From a virus: a stretch of 27,346 bases of DNA. Made by a program: the position numbers and the translations under genes. The notes beneath the pieces are model-generated. The model made no database searches. It was not told where the DNA came from and saw only the letters and a list, made by a program, of their open reading frames with translations. Below, piece by piece: positions 17,958-26,465 of this stretch (positions are counted from its first letter, which is position 1; every line of letters begins with the position of its first letter). Location: positions 1 through 27,346 of IMG/VR virus record IMGVR_UViG_3300005976_000009. The stretch is one strand, 5' to 3'.

Positions 17958-17977
17958 TCGGATAAATGAGCTAAAAT
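17949..17977 (+). promoter_or_regulatory. Leaderless promoter of the 17984 RHH gene
   Basis: TTGACT (17949-17954), a 17-bp spacer, TAAAAT (17972-17977) and 6 nt to the ATG at 17984. Confidence 0.75.
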
Positions 17978-17983
17978 TAAATC

Positions 17984-18166
17984 ATGACTAGAGGAGGAAA
18001 AAGAATAAATTCAGGTAGAAAAAAGTTAAATCGCGAAAACGTGACTATTGAGATTTATAAAGAAACCCATACCTTGATAAAACAGTTCGCGGAGTTAAAA
18101 AACATATCAATTAAAAAATATTTAGAAAATTATGCCAACAATCAAAAAGAAAGTATCACCACTTAA
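17984..18166 (+). CDS. Ribbon-helix-helix-like DNA-binding protein, 60 aa
   Basis: MTRGGKRINSGRKKLNRENV is a basic N-terminal arm of the RGGKR..GRKK type. It is followed by a strand (VTIEIY), helix A (KETHTLIKQFAELKN) and helix B (ISIKKYLENYANNQ), the RHH layout. It probably represses or regulates nearby promoters. It overlaps the PLD-like gene by 35 bp and precedes the packaging genes, so it could control entry into the late programme. The basic arm may contact the minor groove. Confidence 0.6.
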   Translation: MTRGGKRINSGRKKLNRENVTIEIYKETHTLIKQFAELKNISIKKYLENYANNQKESITT

Positions 18167-18767
18167 AAGACTGATACTTAATTCAGAGTTTGAGCGATTG
18201 CCAAATATAGAAAAGGGATTTGAGTATCATTGCTTAAGCGTTGGTCAATATAATCTTATTGATATTGTTGAGCATGTAGCAGATCAAATTGGGGAGTGTT
18301 CAGTTGACTTAGCAGTTTGGACTGCGGCGAATGCAAGTCTTAAAAGAGCAGAAAACTTTGTTAAGTACGGCAAAATAAAAAACATGCGATGGATCATCGA
18401 CCCAAGCTTTCAAGCCCGGCAGCCCTCGTATGTTAGAACTCTGAACGGGGCATTTGGTAGGAATTGTATTAGAACTATCCCCACTCACGCTAAGTTCATT
18501 GTTATGTATAACGATAATTGGAGCGTTTTAATTCAAACATCTATGAATCTGAATCAAAATAAAAGATTGGAAAGTTTCACGATTATCGAAGACGAAAAAT
18601 TGTGTTCATTTTATAAAGACTTTACCAGTCTTGTTTTTAGCGATATCGACCAAGAATTAAACTTTGAAAGTCAAAATAATAAAGCTTTGAAAACTCTAAT
18701 TGAGAAAAAGAATTATGAGTTAAACCCCGATATTCAATTAGAAGAATTACCAGAAATGTTATTTTAG
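18132..18767 (+). CDS. PLD-like (HKD) domain protein
   Basis: 211 residues. One HxK motif is visible: THAKFIVMYNDNW (H119, K121), followed by SVLIQTSMNLNQNKRLE, the HxK...SxN...N...E pattern of phospholipase D-like enzymes. The upstream VDLAVWTAANASL matches the preceding strand. Single-motif members act as dimeric nucleases or phosphodiesterases. Such genes occur next to terminase genes in some phages. It ends 2 nt before the small terminase start. Whether it is a nuclease or an inactive structural relative is unknown. Confidence 0.7.
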   Translation: MPTIKKKVSPLKRLILNSEFERLPNIEKGFEYHCLSVGQYNLIDIVEHVADQIGECSVDLAVWTAANASLKRAENFVKYGKIKNMRWIIDPSFQARQPSYVRTLNGAFGRNCIRTIPTHAKFIVMYNDNWSVLIQTSMNLNQNKRLESFTIIEDEKLCSFYKDFTSLVFSDIDQELNFESQNNKALKTLIEKKNYELNPDIQLEELPEMLF

Positions 18768-18769
18768 TT

Positions 18770-19162
18770 ATGCCGAGACCTTTAGTAGACCCTAAAAAGA
18801 AAAAGACTGGAAGACCCGCAAAAATCAACGGTTCAGTCGTGGACAAACTTGAACAGGCGTGGGCACTTGGTTGTACTGATTTAGAAGCGTGCTTTTATGC
18901 TGGGGTTTCTAAAGATGCTCTTTATGATTATGAAGCAACGTACCCAAAGTTTGTCCTCAGAAAAGAGCTTTTGAAACAAAGACCAGTCCTCGAAGCACGC
19001 CAAACACTGGTCAAGTCGATCAAGACCGACCCCGATATGGCTTTGAAATTTTTGGAGCGTAAACTTAAAGGTGAGTTCAGCACACGCCAAGAGATGACGG
19101 GTAAAGACGGCGAAAGTTTAGCAGTGCCATTAACATTACTCCCAAATGGTAAAAAGGATTAA
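18770..19162 (+). CDS. terS: Terminase small subunit
   Basis: 130 residues. The basic N-terminus (DPKKKKTGRPAK) is followed by a helix-turn-helix (ALGCTDLEACFYAGVSKDALYDYEATYP, about 37-64) and a helical oligomerisation region. It would recognise phage DNA for packaging and load the motor. It overlaps the large-subunit gene by 17 bp, the classical order. Confidence comes from HTH content, size and position before TerL. Confidence 0.8.
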   Translation: MPRPLVDPKKKKTGRPAKINGSVVDKLEQAWALGCTDLEACFYAGVSKDALYDYEATYPKFVLRKELLKQRPVLEARQTLVKSIKTDPDMALKFLERKLKGEFSTRQEMTGKDGESLAVPLTLLPNGKKD

Positions 19163-20642
19163 TCAAAGATACGTTGAAGAATACAAAGCCAATATTGAGC
19201 GATGTATCAAATCGCAGGGGGACACAATAACAAAAGCATCTATTAAAAAAGATTTAGCAGATCCAGAGTTAATAGCTCTTTTTGCATATCTCGTATTACC
19301 ACACTACTTTTACAGATCATTTAAAGACGTACACTATCAATTACTAGATCATATTCAAATAGGGGTAAGGAATAAGCCCCACAAAGCAACCAAAGCATAT
19401 AGAGGAGCGGGCAAATCTTCAATTCAACTCGTACTAGCGGGAGTATATGAAGCTATCTACAACACGCACTCGTACGTAGTTATTAACTCATATAACGATA
19501 AGATGAGTATTGACAAACTCAAGGCTATCAAAGACGAGTTTGAAACTAACGAGAATATTCGCTGGATATACGGTGAGCCAATACATGACAAAGATTCATG
19601 GAATAAATCCGATTTAACAATATTTGGTAAAACAAGAATAAGAACTATCTCAACAGGACAAAATCCTAGAGGATTACTTGATAAAGGTTCAAGGCCAACA
19701 AAGATTATTTCAGATGATATAATGGATGATGAAGATGTAAGGAGTGAAGAGATGCGTACGAAGTCTCTTGATTGGTATAAGAAAGCCTTGACACCAGCAC
19801 TTTCAGAGACAGGAATAATGGAGATATTAAACACACCCTTGCACCCTACAGATATAATTGAGACGATATTCAAAGGTGAACCACCATACCATAACTGGGA
19901 TAAACTAAAGATACCTGCTTTGATTAACGGTGAGTCGGTTGATCCAGATTGGAAGACAACCGACCAGCTTAACGAAATGGCAAAAGATGAGTTTACATTT
20001 AGCCAAGAATATTTATGTAATCCGCTTTTAGTAAGCAGTGGTATGGTCAAGTTTGACTGGTTAAGGTTCTGGACTGATGCACAAGAGCAGGCTAATCAAG
20101 TCAAGCTTCCTGAGATTAAGAAAGTATATCTACATGCTGATACTACCCATACTGGCAAGCAAACAAGCGACTATTTTTGTTTAGGAGCGATTGGAGAAGG
20201 TAGCGACAGCAATTACTACTTACTCGACTATATCCTCGAAAAGTTAGACGTAGAAAAGCAAGCCCGCTTGTCTATCGAGTTCTATAAAAAACTTATAATT
20301 CAAGGGTACGAAGTAGGACGATTTACTTATGATGAGAAAGCTAATCAAGGTTTTGGGTATTGGATTAAGAAACTGGCAAAAGAAGAATACGGGTTAAGTT
20401 TACCTATTGAAGAGTTAAAGTATTCAGCGGATAAGGTAAGCCACTTTACACCACACAAGCCACATTTCATAGCTAATAGAATAATACTGCCCCACAAACA
20501 TGAATCAAACAAGACTGCACTGGATCAATTACTGGCATTCCCACAAAAAGGAGTGCATGATGACTTTGTTGATATGATCTCGGGATGTTTAGATAATTAC
20601 AAGATGAAAGAGAAGGCAAAAGTAGTAGGTATTATCTTCTAG
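19146..20642 (+). CDS. terL: Terminase large subunit
   Basis: 498 residues. N-terminal ATPase: Walker A-like YRGAGKSS (85-92) and Walker B IISDDIMDDED (187-197), with coupling region SWNKSDLTIFG. C-terminal RNase H-like nuclease: D332 in HADTTHTGK, and HDDFVDM (D472/D473) near the end. It powers DNA translocation into the prohead and cuts concatemers. Length is typical for TerL. The TAG stop is part of the late 13-bp element (20640-20652) in front of the portal gene. The ATG within the TerS gene is chosen because codons upstream offer no better start. Confidence 0.95.
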   Translation: MVKRINQRYVEEYKANIERCIKSQGDTITKASIKKDLADPELIALFAYLVLPHYFYRSFKDVHYQLLDHIQIGVRNKPHKATKAYRGAGKSSIQLVLAGVYEAIYNTHSYVVINSYNDKMSIDKLKAIKDEFETNENIRWIYGEPIHDKDSWNKSDLTIFGKTRIRTISTGQNPRGLLDKGSRPTKIISDDIMDDEDVRSEEMRTKSLDWYKKALTPALSETGIMEILNTPLHPTDIIETIFKGEPPYHNWDKLKIPALINGESVDPDWKTTDQLNEMAKDEFTFSQEYLCNPLLVSSGMVKFDWLRFWTDAQEQANQVKLPEIKKVYLHADTTHTGKQTSDYFCLGAIGEGSDSNYYLLDYILEKLDVEKQARLSIEFYKKLIIQGYEVGRFTYDEKANQGFGYWIKKLAKEEYGLSLPIEELKYSADKVSHFTPHKPHFIANRIILPHKHESNKTALDQLLAFPQKGVHDDFVDMISGCLDNYKMKEKAKVVGIIF

Positions 20643-20652
20643 TCATTATTTG
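20640..20652 (+). promoter_or_regulatory. Late 13-bp element, copy 2
   Basis: TAGTCATTATTTG, 36 nt before the portal ATG. If TAGTCA serves as -35, a TAAAAT lies 16 bp downstream (about 20662-20667). Confidence 0.55.
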
Positions 20653-20688
20653 CCAGTTAGATAAAATAAAGACGATATTAAGCGGAAT

Positions 20689-22848
20689 ATGAGACTACAA
20701 GATAGAATCAGAGCTGGGTTCAGTGCATTCAATCAAGCTAAGCCTGCAATTGCACGCCCTGATTATTCTGTACCACAAACACTGGACAATCTCAAAATCT
20801 CCGCTCTACCACCCTCCCTACAACAATACGCTCAGTTCATAGTAACACCCCCACCATTCCATACTTACCACACTTACTATCAAGTATTTAATGAAGTACA
20901 AACACCTATTGATAAGATTGCTGAGAGAGTCGCAGCTCTAGGCGGTCAACTGTATGATAAAGATGGTGTTGTAGATCAAGACCTAACTGACAAGCTCTAT
21001 GCTGAGTACAATCTCGAAGAGTTAACATCTGAGCTAGTTCGACACCGCTTAATCTATGGACAAGTAAACCCTGCTTTATTCAATGAAGAAGATACTACTA
21101 AACAGATCCAACTAATACCAAGTGAGCAAGTAACTCTTTGGCAAACTCAAGGGTTCAAGATCGAACGGCTTACATGGAGGTTTGAGTATACTACGCTTGA
21201 TATTAAAGATGACTTTAAAGTATTCAGAATACCGTCAATCAATTCTAAGTTCTTTGGTAAATCACCTCTAACTTCTTTTTATGATGATCTTAATCAAGTA
21301 AGCCTTGATAGAGATAACTTCAATCAGTTCCTACTAAACAACTCGTTCTTTGGCGTTGCTATTATCCCAAATGAGGGACTTTCAAAAGACGAATTGGACG
21401 CTTTAGTTGAAACTGCCAAGCAACTCAACGACCCACGCTCACGTTACAAGACAGGAGTATATACAGGAGTAAAAGAACTCAAACAAATTAAGCAGGAGAT
21501 CCAAGCACGCTTGAGCATTGAAGAAAAGAAATACATAGCTGTTAAGACTGCTAATGCGTTTGGTTACCCTTACCAATTACTTAAAGTATCCACAGGAGGC
21601 CTTGGACAAGGTGAGCAAAAAACCGTAATGCAGAATTACAAAGAAGAAACGATTGACCCCGCTCAAGCTATGGTAGGGCAATTTATCAATAACTTTGTAT
21701 TGCAGGTAGTAGCTAATAAAGCAGAGTATGCAGGGCTAATATGGAAGCCAAATGAAATGGTTATCAGTACTCTTGATGACATGATGAAGGTTGCCAACGC
21801 TGGATTTGCAAGCGGTCTATTCTCAGCATACGAAGCAAAAACAAGATTCTTGGGTTATACTGATGATGAAGTACAGTATGATGATAAGTTCAGAAAGATC
21901 GGCTCTAATGTTGTTAAAGAGGGTGAACTAAAAGAGGGAGATGTTCAGACTGATGAAGCACAAGACGAAGTAGAAGAGAATATTAAGTCGGTTGTATCCG
22001 CTGAATACATTAAATCATACATTCAAAATGCCAAGTCACTAAACGGTAATGATAAGCAACGAATCAAGAAGTTTTTAGAACTGGTTAAAAAGGAACGTGA
22101 TGAGGGCTTTTCACCAACCGAAGTAGTAGTCAAGAACGATAGAGCCAAAATGCTTCAAGACATGGTTGAACAGGCTTACACTGAGCAGATCAACGCCTTT
22201 GACTTTATAATTAACAAGAAGACCGTTGACGCTGATGGCTCACTTACTGAGGAAGAAATCAGAGAGGAACTAACGCCGCTGGCTAGCTTCTTAGACGTTG
22301 GATTGATGACCTACTATGTTAACTACTTAATGACTCTTGGTAAGATTGACGCTATTAATCAGATTGAAGAATTAGGCTTATCGCTTACAAACGCAGAAAG
22401 GGCTGAGGTCAATAAGGAAGTGACTGACTATGCTAATAAAAGAGTTGAGTCATTACTCGGAGTAGAGAACGGCGGAGATAATTCAATTGACAGTCCTTTA
22501 GTGTCAAGTAGCTTAGATGACACAACAGTAGGGCTTATCATGGCAGTCCTTACAATGGCAACGACCCGCAAGGAAGCAATGGAGCTATTCAGGCGAAGGA
22601 TTAAAGACCGTGCTAAGCTCTTGGCCGATAATGAAGCTGGCAGGGCTTACAATGCTGCGGTTGATATTGTGTCAAAAAAAAACAATAATATTGGCTGGGA
22701 ATGGCTATTAAGCAGATCAATAGATAAAAGAGAGATACACTTTGTATTGGTAGGCATGACAGCCCGCTATGGTCAAAGAATCAACGGGGAGACACCAGGC
22801 GAAAGAATAAATTGTAAATGCGGAAAGAAATTAATTAAATTAGTATGA
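20689..22848 (+). CDS. Portal protein with C-terminal MuF-like domain
   Basis: 719 residues, longer than typical portals (400-500). Residues about 40-430 are portal-like: YYQVFNEVQTPIDKIAERVA, then a wing/stem region and the GLGQGEQKTVMQNYKEETI segment. The C-terminal part (about 560-719) ends with RAKLLADNEAGRAYNAA, WEWLLSRSID and ERINCKCGKK, resembling the Mu gpF/SPP1 gp7 minor head domain. The portal forms the DNA entry ring; MuF-like domains are minor head proteins, some carrying effectors. The stop overlaps the protease start as ATGA. Confidence 0.85.
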   Translation: MRLQDRIRAGFSAFNQAKPAIARPDYSVPQTLDNLKISALPPSLQQYAQFIVTPPPFHTYHTYYQVFNEVQTPIDKIAERVAALGGQLYDKDGVVDQDLTDKLYAEYNLEELTSELVRHRLIYGQVNPALFNEEDTTKQIQLIPSEQVTLWQTQGFKIERLTWRFEYTTLDIKDDFKVFRIPSINSKFFGKSPLTSFYDDLNQVSLDRDNFNQFLLNNSFFGVAIIPNEGLSKDELDALVETAKQLNDPRSRYKTGVYTGVKELKQIKQEIQARLSIEEKKYIAVKTANAFGYPYQLLKVSTGGLGQGEQKTVMQNYKEETIDPAQAMVGQFINNFVLQVVANKAEYAGLIWKPNEMVISTLDDMMKVANAGFASGLFSAYEAKTRFLGYTDDEVQYDDKFRKIGSNVVKEGELKEGDVQTDEAQDEVEENIKSVVSAEYIKSYIQNAKSLNGNDKQRIKKFLELVKKERDEGFSPTEVVVKNDRAKMLQDMVEQAYTEQINAFDFIINKKTVDADGSLTEEEIREELTPLASFLDVGLMTYYVNYLMTLGKIDAINQIEELGLSLTNAERAEVNKEVTDYANKRVESLLGVENGGDNSIDSPLVSSSLDDTTVGLIMAVLTMATTRKEAMELFRRRIKDRAKLLADNEAGRAYNAAVDIVSKKNNNIGWEWLLSRSIDKREIHFVLVGMTARYGQRINGETPGERINCKCGKKLIKLV

Positions 22849-24107
22849 TCGACTTTATAATCAACACCAAATCATTAACAGCAGGCGGGCTTGTAATCCG
22901 TGGCACTGCAACCACTAATCACCTTGATAAGCATGGTGAATCAATCACTATCTCGCCAAACGCATTTAAACAGTCATATAAGAAGTTTATTGATAAAGGT
23001 GGTAAGATCATGGCTGAGCATGGTTTTGAGCGTAAATATGGTAACAGACAGCTTGGTAATGTACTCAACATGGAATACGCACCTGAAGACTATTCTATTG
23101 ACTCACCAAAACCTTTAGAGATGAAAATTGATGTTGTTGCTAATATTACTGATCAAGAATTAATACAAGATATTTTAGCAAACAAGAAGACAAGCTTTTC
23201 ACTCAACTGGAAAACATTGAACTGGTTGACCAATCAAAAGACTAAGCAACGCATAGACACCGAGGTAGAGATCAATGAGCTAACAGTGACAGGTGATCCA
23301 GCCAATCCTAAAGCTAAGTTTACCGTTGTTACAGATGAAGAGTTGGCTAAGCAGTACAAGCTAGGGGAACGAGTAAAAGTCTTTGATACAATCGGAAACG
23401 TTAAAACGGTCTATGTTGATAATGATAATCACTACTATGTTGATGTAGAGTTTGAAGACGAGATTGTTAATATGAAGACGGCAAGCAAAATCCCGTTTGA
23501 GTTGATTAATAAAAAGAGCAAAAACTACGGTTGTGTGATGGCGAAATACAAAGATGATATATTGAACCCTCTGACTAAGATTATTCGCAAAGAAGATTTG
23601 TATGTTGATCCAAACGATCCAATAAAAGATGGAATAGAAAAGAACCCACACACAACGCTTTTATATGGCTTATTGCCTAGTGTGACAAAAGAACAAATAG
23701 AAAACGTACTATTTGCATCACAAGACTGGACTAATGTTTTTACTCTCGTTGGGACTTATAATACTAAAATCAACCCAAAGTGTATTGGTGTAACTATATT
23801 TGAAAAAGACGATTATGACGTTTTAGTTCTCGAAATGGCAGACGAAAGATTCAACAAAGCAAATGAATTATTAAAGACACTACCATACGAGTCAGAGTAC
23901 CCTGATTATATAGCACATACAACACTGGCCTATTTGCAAAAGGGTAATGCGGAAGGCTACCGTGAAAGCATTAAAGAAATAGCTAAGAATATAAGCTTCA
24001 ACATAGAGTCAATTATCTTTTCTAGTGCTGAGCAGAATAGAGAGTATACAGTATTACAGCCGTATCGTGTAAATATTAAATCAAAATATAAAGTTAATAT
24101 TCTTTAG
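22845..24107 (+). CDS. Prohead protease fused to a 2H phosphoesterase-like domain
   Basis: 420 residues. Residues 1-160 fit the HK97-type (S78) prohead protease: LVIRGTATTNHLDKHGESI, H59 in MAEHG, and Ser in KKTSFSLNW (S117/S119), then LTVTGDPANPKA. Residues about 170-215 look like a small SH3-like linker. Residues about 226-410 carry two HxT motifs, H269-T-T (PHTTLLYGL) and H358-T-T (AHTTLAYL), 89 residues apart, the hallmark of 2H phosphoesterases. The first half would mature the capsid; the second could hydrolyse cyclic nucleotide or RNA 2',3'-phosphodiesters. Confidence 0.85.
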   Translation: MIDFIINTKSLTAGGLVIRGTATTNHLDKHGESITISPNAFKQSYKKFIDKGGKIMAEHGFERKYGNRQLGNVLNMEYAPEDYSIDSPKPLEMKIDVVANITDQELIQDILANKKTSFSLNWKTLNWLTNQKTKQRIDTEVEINELTVTGDPANPKAKFTVVTDEELAKQYKLGERVKVFDTIGNVKTVYVDNDNHYYVDVEFEDEIVNMKTASKIPFELINKKSKNYGCVMAKYKDDILNPLTKIIRKEDLYVDPNDPIKDGIEKNPHTTLLYGLLPSVTKEQIENVLFASQDWTNVFTLVGTYNTKINPKCIGVTIFEKDDYDVLVLEMADERFNKANELLKTLPYESEYPDYIAHTTLAYLQKGNAEGYRESIKEIAKNISFNIESIIFSSAEQNREYTVLQPYRVNIKSKYKVNIL

Positions 24108-24303
24108 ACCAGTCTGGCTGATATTCTGAAATATCGAGCTTGCCATCCAAATACGCTTGAATAATCACACGCAGTAAATGAGCACGTGTAAAAGCGTATT
24201 GTTTAGCTTTATTCTTTAATATAGTAGCCTGCTCTTTATCTACGTTCAAAGCGTTAATATAACGTCTATCTTGCCAAGACTTATCAATTTTTTTCATAGT
24301 CAT
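24094..24303 (-). CDS. Leftward RHH-like regulator inside the late region
   Basis: 69 residues (ATG at 24303, or the third codon ATG at 24297). RRYINALNVDKEQATILKNK is followed by QYAFTRAHLLRVIIQAYLDG. This strand-helix-helix arrangement with a basic start resembles ribbon-helix-helix proteins. It runs against the head genes, overlaps the protease end by 14 bp, and its start abuts the palindrome TGACTAGTCA of the late element. That suggests it binds there and controls the scaffold/capsid promoter and itself. Confidence 0.6.
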   Translation of the reverse strand: MTMKKIDKSWQDRRYINALNVDKEQATILKNKAKQYAFTRAHLLRVIIQAYLDGKLDISEYQPDWSKEY

Positions 24304-24333
24304 TGACTAGTCATTATTTGTAAAATAGTCAAC
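24304..24333. promoter_or_regulatory. Late 13-bp element copy 3 with palindrome
   Basis: TGACTAGTCA (24304-24313) is a perfect palindrome containing the start of TAGTCATTATTTG (24308-24320). A further TAGTCA begins at 24326. It lies between the leftward RHH start and the scaffold ATG at 24356 (35 nt after the element). It is a candidate operator/promoter. Confidence 0.6.
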
Positions 24334-24355
24334 ATTAACTTTCTGTCTTAATGCT

Positions 24356-24991
24356 ATGTATGATATACTAACAAGCAACGCACAGTCTGTACTTTCCAAC
24401 GAGGGGGTGCAAACAAACAATGCTGGCGTAGTTAAATTCACATCAGACAACGAAGGTTGCGTTGAGTTTATCGACAACAGCAAAACTTACAGACTAAACT
24501 TCACAAAGAACGGTCAAGAATTTGACTTATCAAGTGAGGTGGAAACCATCGAAAACATTAAGTCTATGACGGACGCTGACGAAAACGGTGATGCAACACC
24601 AAGTATCGAATCGGAAGAAGGCACAGAGAAAGTTGTTGAGGAGGTATCCGAACCAACAGAACTTGAAGAAATGAAAGCTATGTACGAATCAAAGATGTCT
24701 GAAATGGAAACCAAAATTGATTCTATGATGACTGATATTGAAGAGTTAAAAGCTTGCATGCCTAAAGAAAACGCGAAGAATGAAGAAGAGCCTACAGCGG
24801 AACCCACTGAGGAACCTAAGGAGGAATCAACTGAAGAAATCACGAACGAGAAGACTGAAGCAGAAACTACTGAGGAACCTAAGGAGGTTGCTAAAGAAGA
24901 AGCTGAGGAAATCGACAACACTAAAACCGCTAAAGCTTATTATGGGGATTATGCGGAATATATAATTAACAACGAAAAAACATTTATTTAA
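24356..24991 (+). CDS. Scaffold-like acidic protein
   Basis: 211 residues, very acidic. A small beta-rich N-terminus (residues 1-60), then a coiled-coil helix (ELEEMKAMYESKMSEMETKI), a long Glu/Thr/Pro-rich region with EEPKE repeats, and a short aromatic C-terminus (AYYGDYAEYIINN). Acidic, helical proteins between protease and major capsid protein commonly act as scaffolds cleaved during maturation. The ATG is preceded by the late element. The gene ends one base before the capsid start (TAA-T-ATG). Confidence 0.65.
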   Translation: MYDILTSNAQSVLSNEGVQTNNAGVVKFTSDNEGCVEFIDNSKTYRLNFTKNGQEFDLSSEVETIENIKSMTDADENGDATPSIESEEGTEKVVEEVSEPTELEEMKAMYESKMSEMETKIDSMMTDIEELKACMPKENAKNEEEPTAEPTEEPKEESTEEITNEKTEAETTEEPKEVAKEEAEEIDNTKTAKAYYGDYAEYIINNEKTFI

Positions 24992-24992
24992 T

Positions 24993-26102
24993 ATGGCTAC
25001 TAACGTAGAAGAACAAACTACTCAACTTAGTACTGACGTTTCAGGACGTGCATCTAGATGGGTAAATACAATTAACAAATTCTTGGTTACTAATAACCAA
25101 GCACCAATTGACTTCGCTCCTATCATTGGACAATCAATTGACAACCTTAAGACCTTTTCTGGTGCAGGTGCTGCAACTGGACAAGGACTTATTGAAACTC
25201 GTGTTGATACTCCTATTACCTTCGTTGGTACTCAAGGTGGTGTATTCATCGAGGCTGGTGTAGACTACAAGACTAACCAAAACCACAATGTAACGGTTAA
25301 CTCTTTTAGTCTCAACGGTACATACTCACAAATCGCTTGCGGAACTGCAACTGACAACGAAATCTCTACTTTCGCAACTGGAACGGCTACTCTTCTAAGA
25401 GAACGAGCTGAAATTCAAGGTTGTGAAGATGTAATCGCACGAACTCCTGATCGAACTCAGTTGATCGCCTCTTTCGAGAACGCTCTTGAGAACGAGAAAC
25501 TTGTTCTTGCTGATCGCAAAGCTGCTGCTGCTGTTACTAGCAATGCTTCAGTTGCTGCAATCAACACGACTGGACTTGCTACCTATGGACCAATCACTGA
25601 CGCAATGCTTGCAATGATCGGAAACCTTGGAGGATTATATTCTCAGCCAGGAACTGGTCATGTGTTCTTGATGAACAATACTGTATTCTCAAAGATGCTT
25701 CGTGAGCAAACTGCTGACGGTGCATTCCAGAACGCTACTGTATTCTCAGCTGGACACTTCCAAGCTGACTATCCAAATGGACGCCGACCAACCGTTGGAC
25801 TCGTAGGATACTTCGCAGGATTCCCAGTCTACCTTACTAATGGTATTCTCTCAACATACACTGTTAACGCTTCAAACGTTATCCAAGCTCAAACTGGAGG
25901 TACTAACTCTGCTGTACTCTTCGGACTTCCTTACACTCTAGGACTTTACCGAGGTGCTGCTGAATTTGATACAATCACTGTATTCAACCCACAGAACGAT
26001 CGCCAAAGCTACCTTGAAGGTGAAATCACTGTAGGTGCTGCAACTTATATGGCTGCTGTTCTTAAAGCTCCTGCAGCTTGGAACTACTACGCTGTTGCAT
26101 AG
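24993..26102 (+). CDS. Major capsid protein
   Basis: 369 residues, rich in Ala, Gly, Thr and Asn, directly after the protease and scaffold-like genes, the standard place of the major capsid gene. Features include a helical N-arm (RASRWVNTINKFLVTNNQAP), a Gly-rich loop and a C-terminal beta region (ITVGAATYMAAVLKAPAAWN). Codons look biased toward a few choices (GCT, GGA, AAC, CGA), consistent with heavy expression. It would form the icosahedral shell. I cannot confirm the HK97 fold by motif, but the module order supports it. Confidence 0.8.
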   Translation: MATNVEEQTTQLSTDVSGRASRWVNTINKFLVTNNQAPIDFAPIIGQSIDNLKTFSGAGAATGQGLIETRVDTPITFVGTQGGVFIEAGVDYKTNQNHNVTVNSFSLNGTYSQIACGTATDNEISTFATGTATLLRERAEIQGCEDVIARTPDRTQLIASFENALENEKLVLADRKAAAAVTSNASVAAINTTGLATYGPITDAMLAMIGNLGGLYSQPGTGHVFLMNNTVFSKMLREQTADGAFQNATVFSAGHFQADYPNGRRPTVGLVGYFAGFPVYLTNGILSTYTVNASNVIQAQTGGTNSAVLFGLPYTLGLYRGAAEFDTITVFNPQNDRQSYLEGEITVGAATYMAAVLKAPAAWNYYAVA

Positions 26103-26139
26103 TTGACAATTCTAACATTAAGACAAACCTTAACCTTAT

Positions 26140-26457
26140 ATGAAATACGTAATCAAATCATCATTCTACTCACCTGAAAATCAATACTCTGGACCAGCTG
26201 GTCGTATCATTGACGAAGAGCTCTACAAAAAGGCTATTGAATGGGGATATGAGGATAGAGTTGGCATAGAGGGGTATATCCCTGCCACCTTTCGCTCTGA
26301 CGAAGAACTTGACAATGAAATTGCTCAACTACTTGCAGAACGTGAAAAACGTCAATCAGAACAGGCTAAGGTTGTCGATGTTGAAGTATCAGAAAAACAG
26401 GACGATACGCAAGTATCTGAAACAACTCAGAAAAGGGGACGACCCGCTAAAAAATAA
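26140..26457 (+). CDS. Small head-associated protein with basic tail
   Basis: 105 residues. An N-terminal folded part (MKYVIKSSFYSPENQYSGPA, GYEDRVGIEGYIPATF), then a Gln/Glu-rich helix, then an acidic stretch and a terminal KRGRPAKK AT-hook-like motif. Position after the capsid gene suggests a head or decoration protein. The RGRP motif could contact DNA. A TTGACA at 26103 lacks a matching -10. The function is inferred from context. Confidence 0.5.
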   Translation: MKYVIKSSFYSPENQYSGPAGRIIDEELYKKAIEWGYEDRVGIEGYIPATFRSDEELDNEIAQLLAEREKRQSEQAKVVDVEVSEKQDDTQVSETTQKRGRPAKK

Positions 26458-26465
26458 CTAACTAT

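Noticed and set aside
19457-20050. 197-codon leftward frame opposite terL
   Set aside because: Antisense of a clear terminase; no promoter and hydrophobic shadow composition.
24514-24921. Ser-rich leftward frame opposite the scaffold-like gene
   Set aside because: Serine repeats are the complement of Glu/Thr codons in the real gene.
26103-26139. TTGACA before the 26140 gene as a promoter
   Set aside because: No acceptable -10 box at 16-18 bp; the gene is probably read from upstream.
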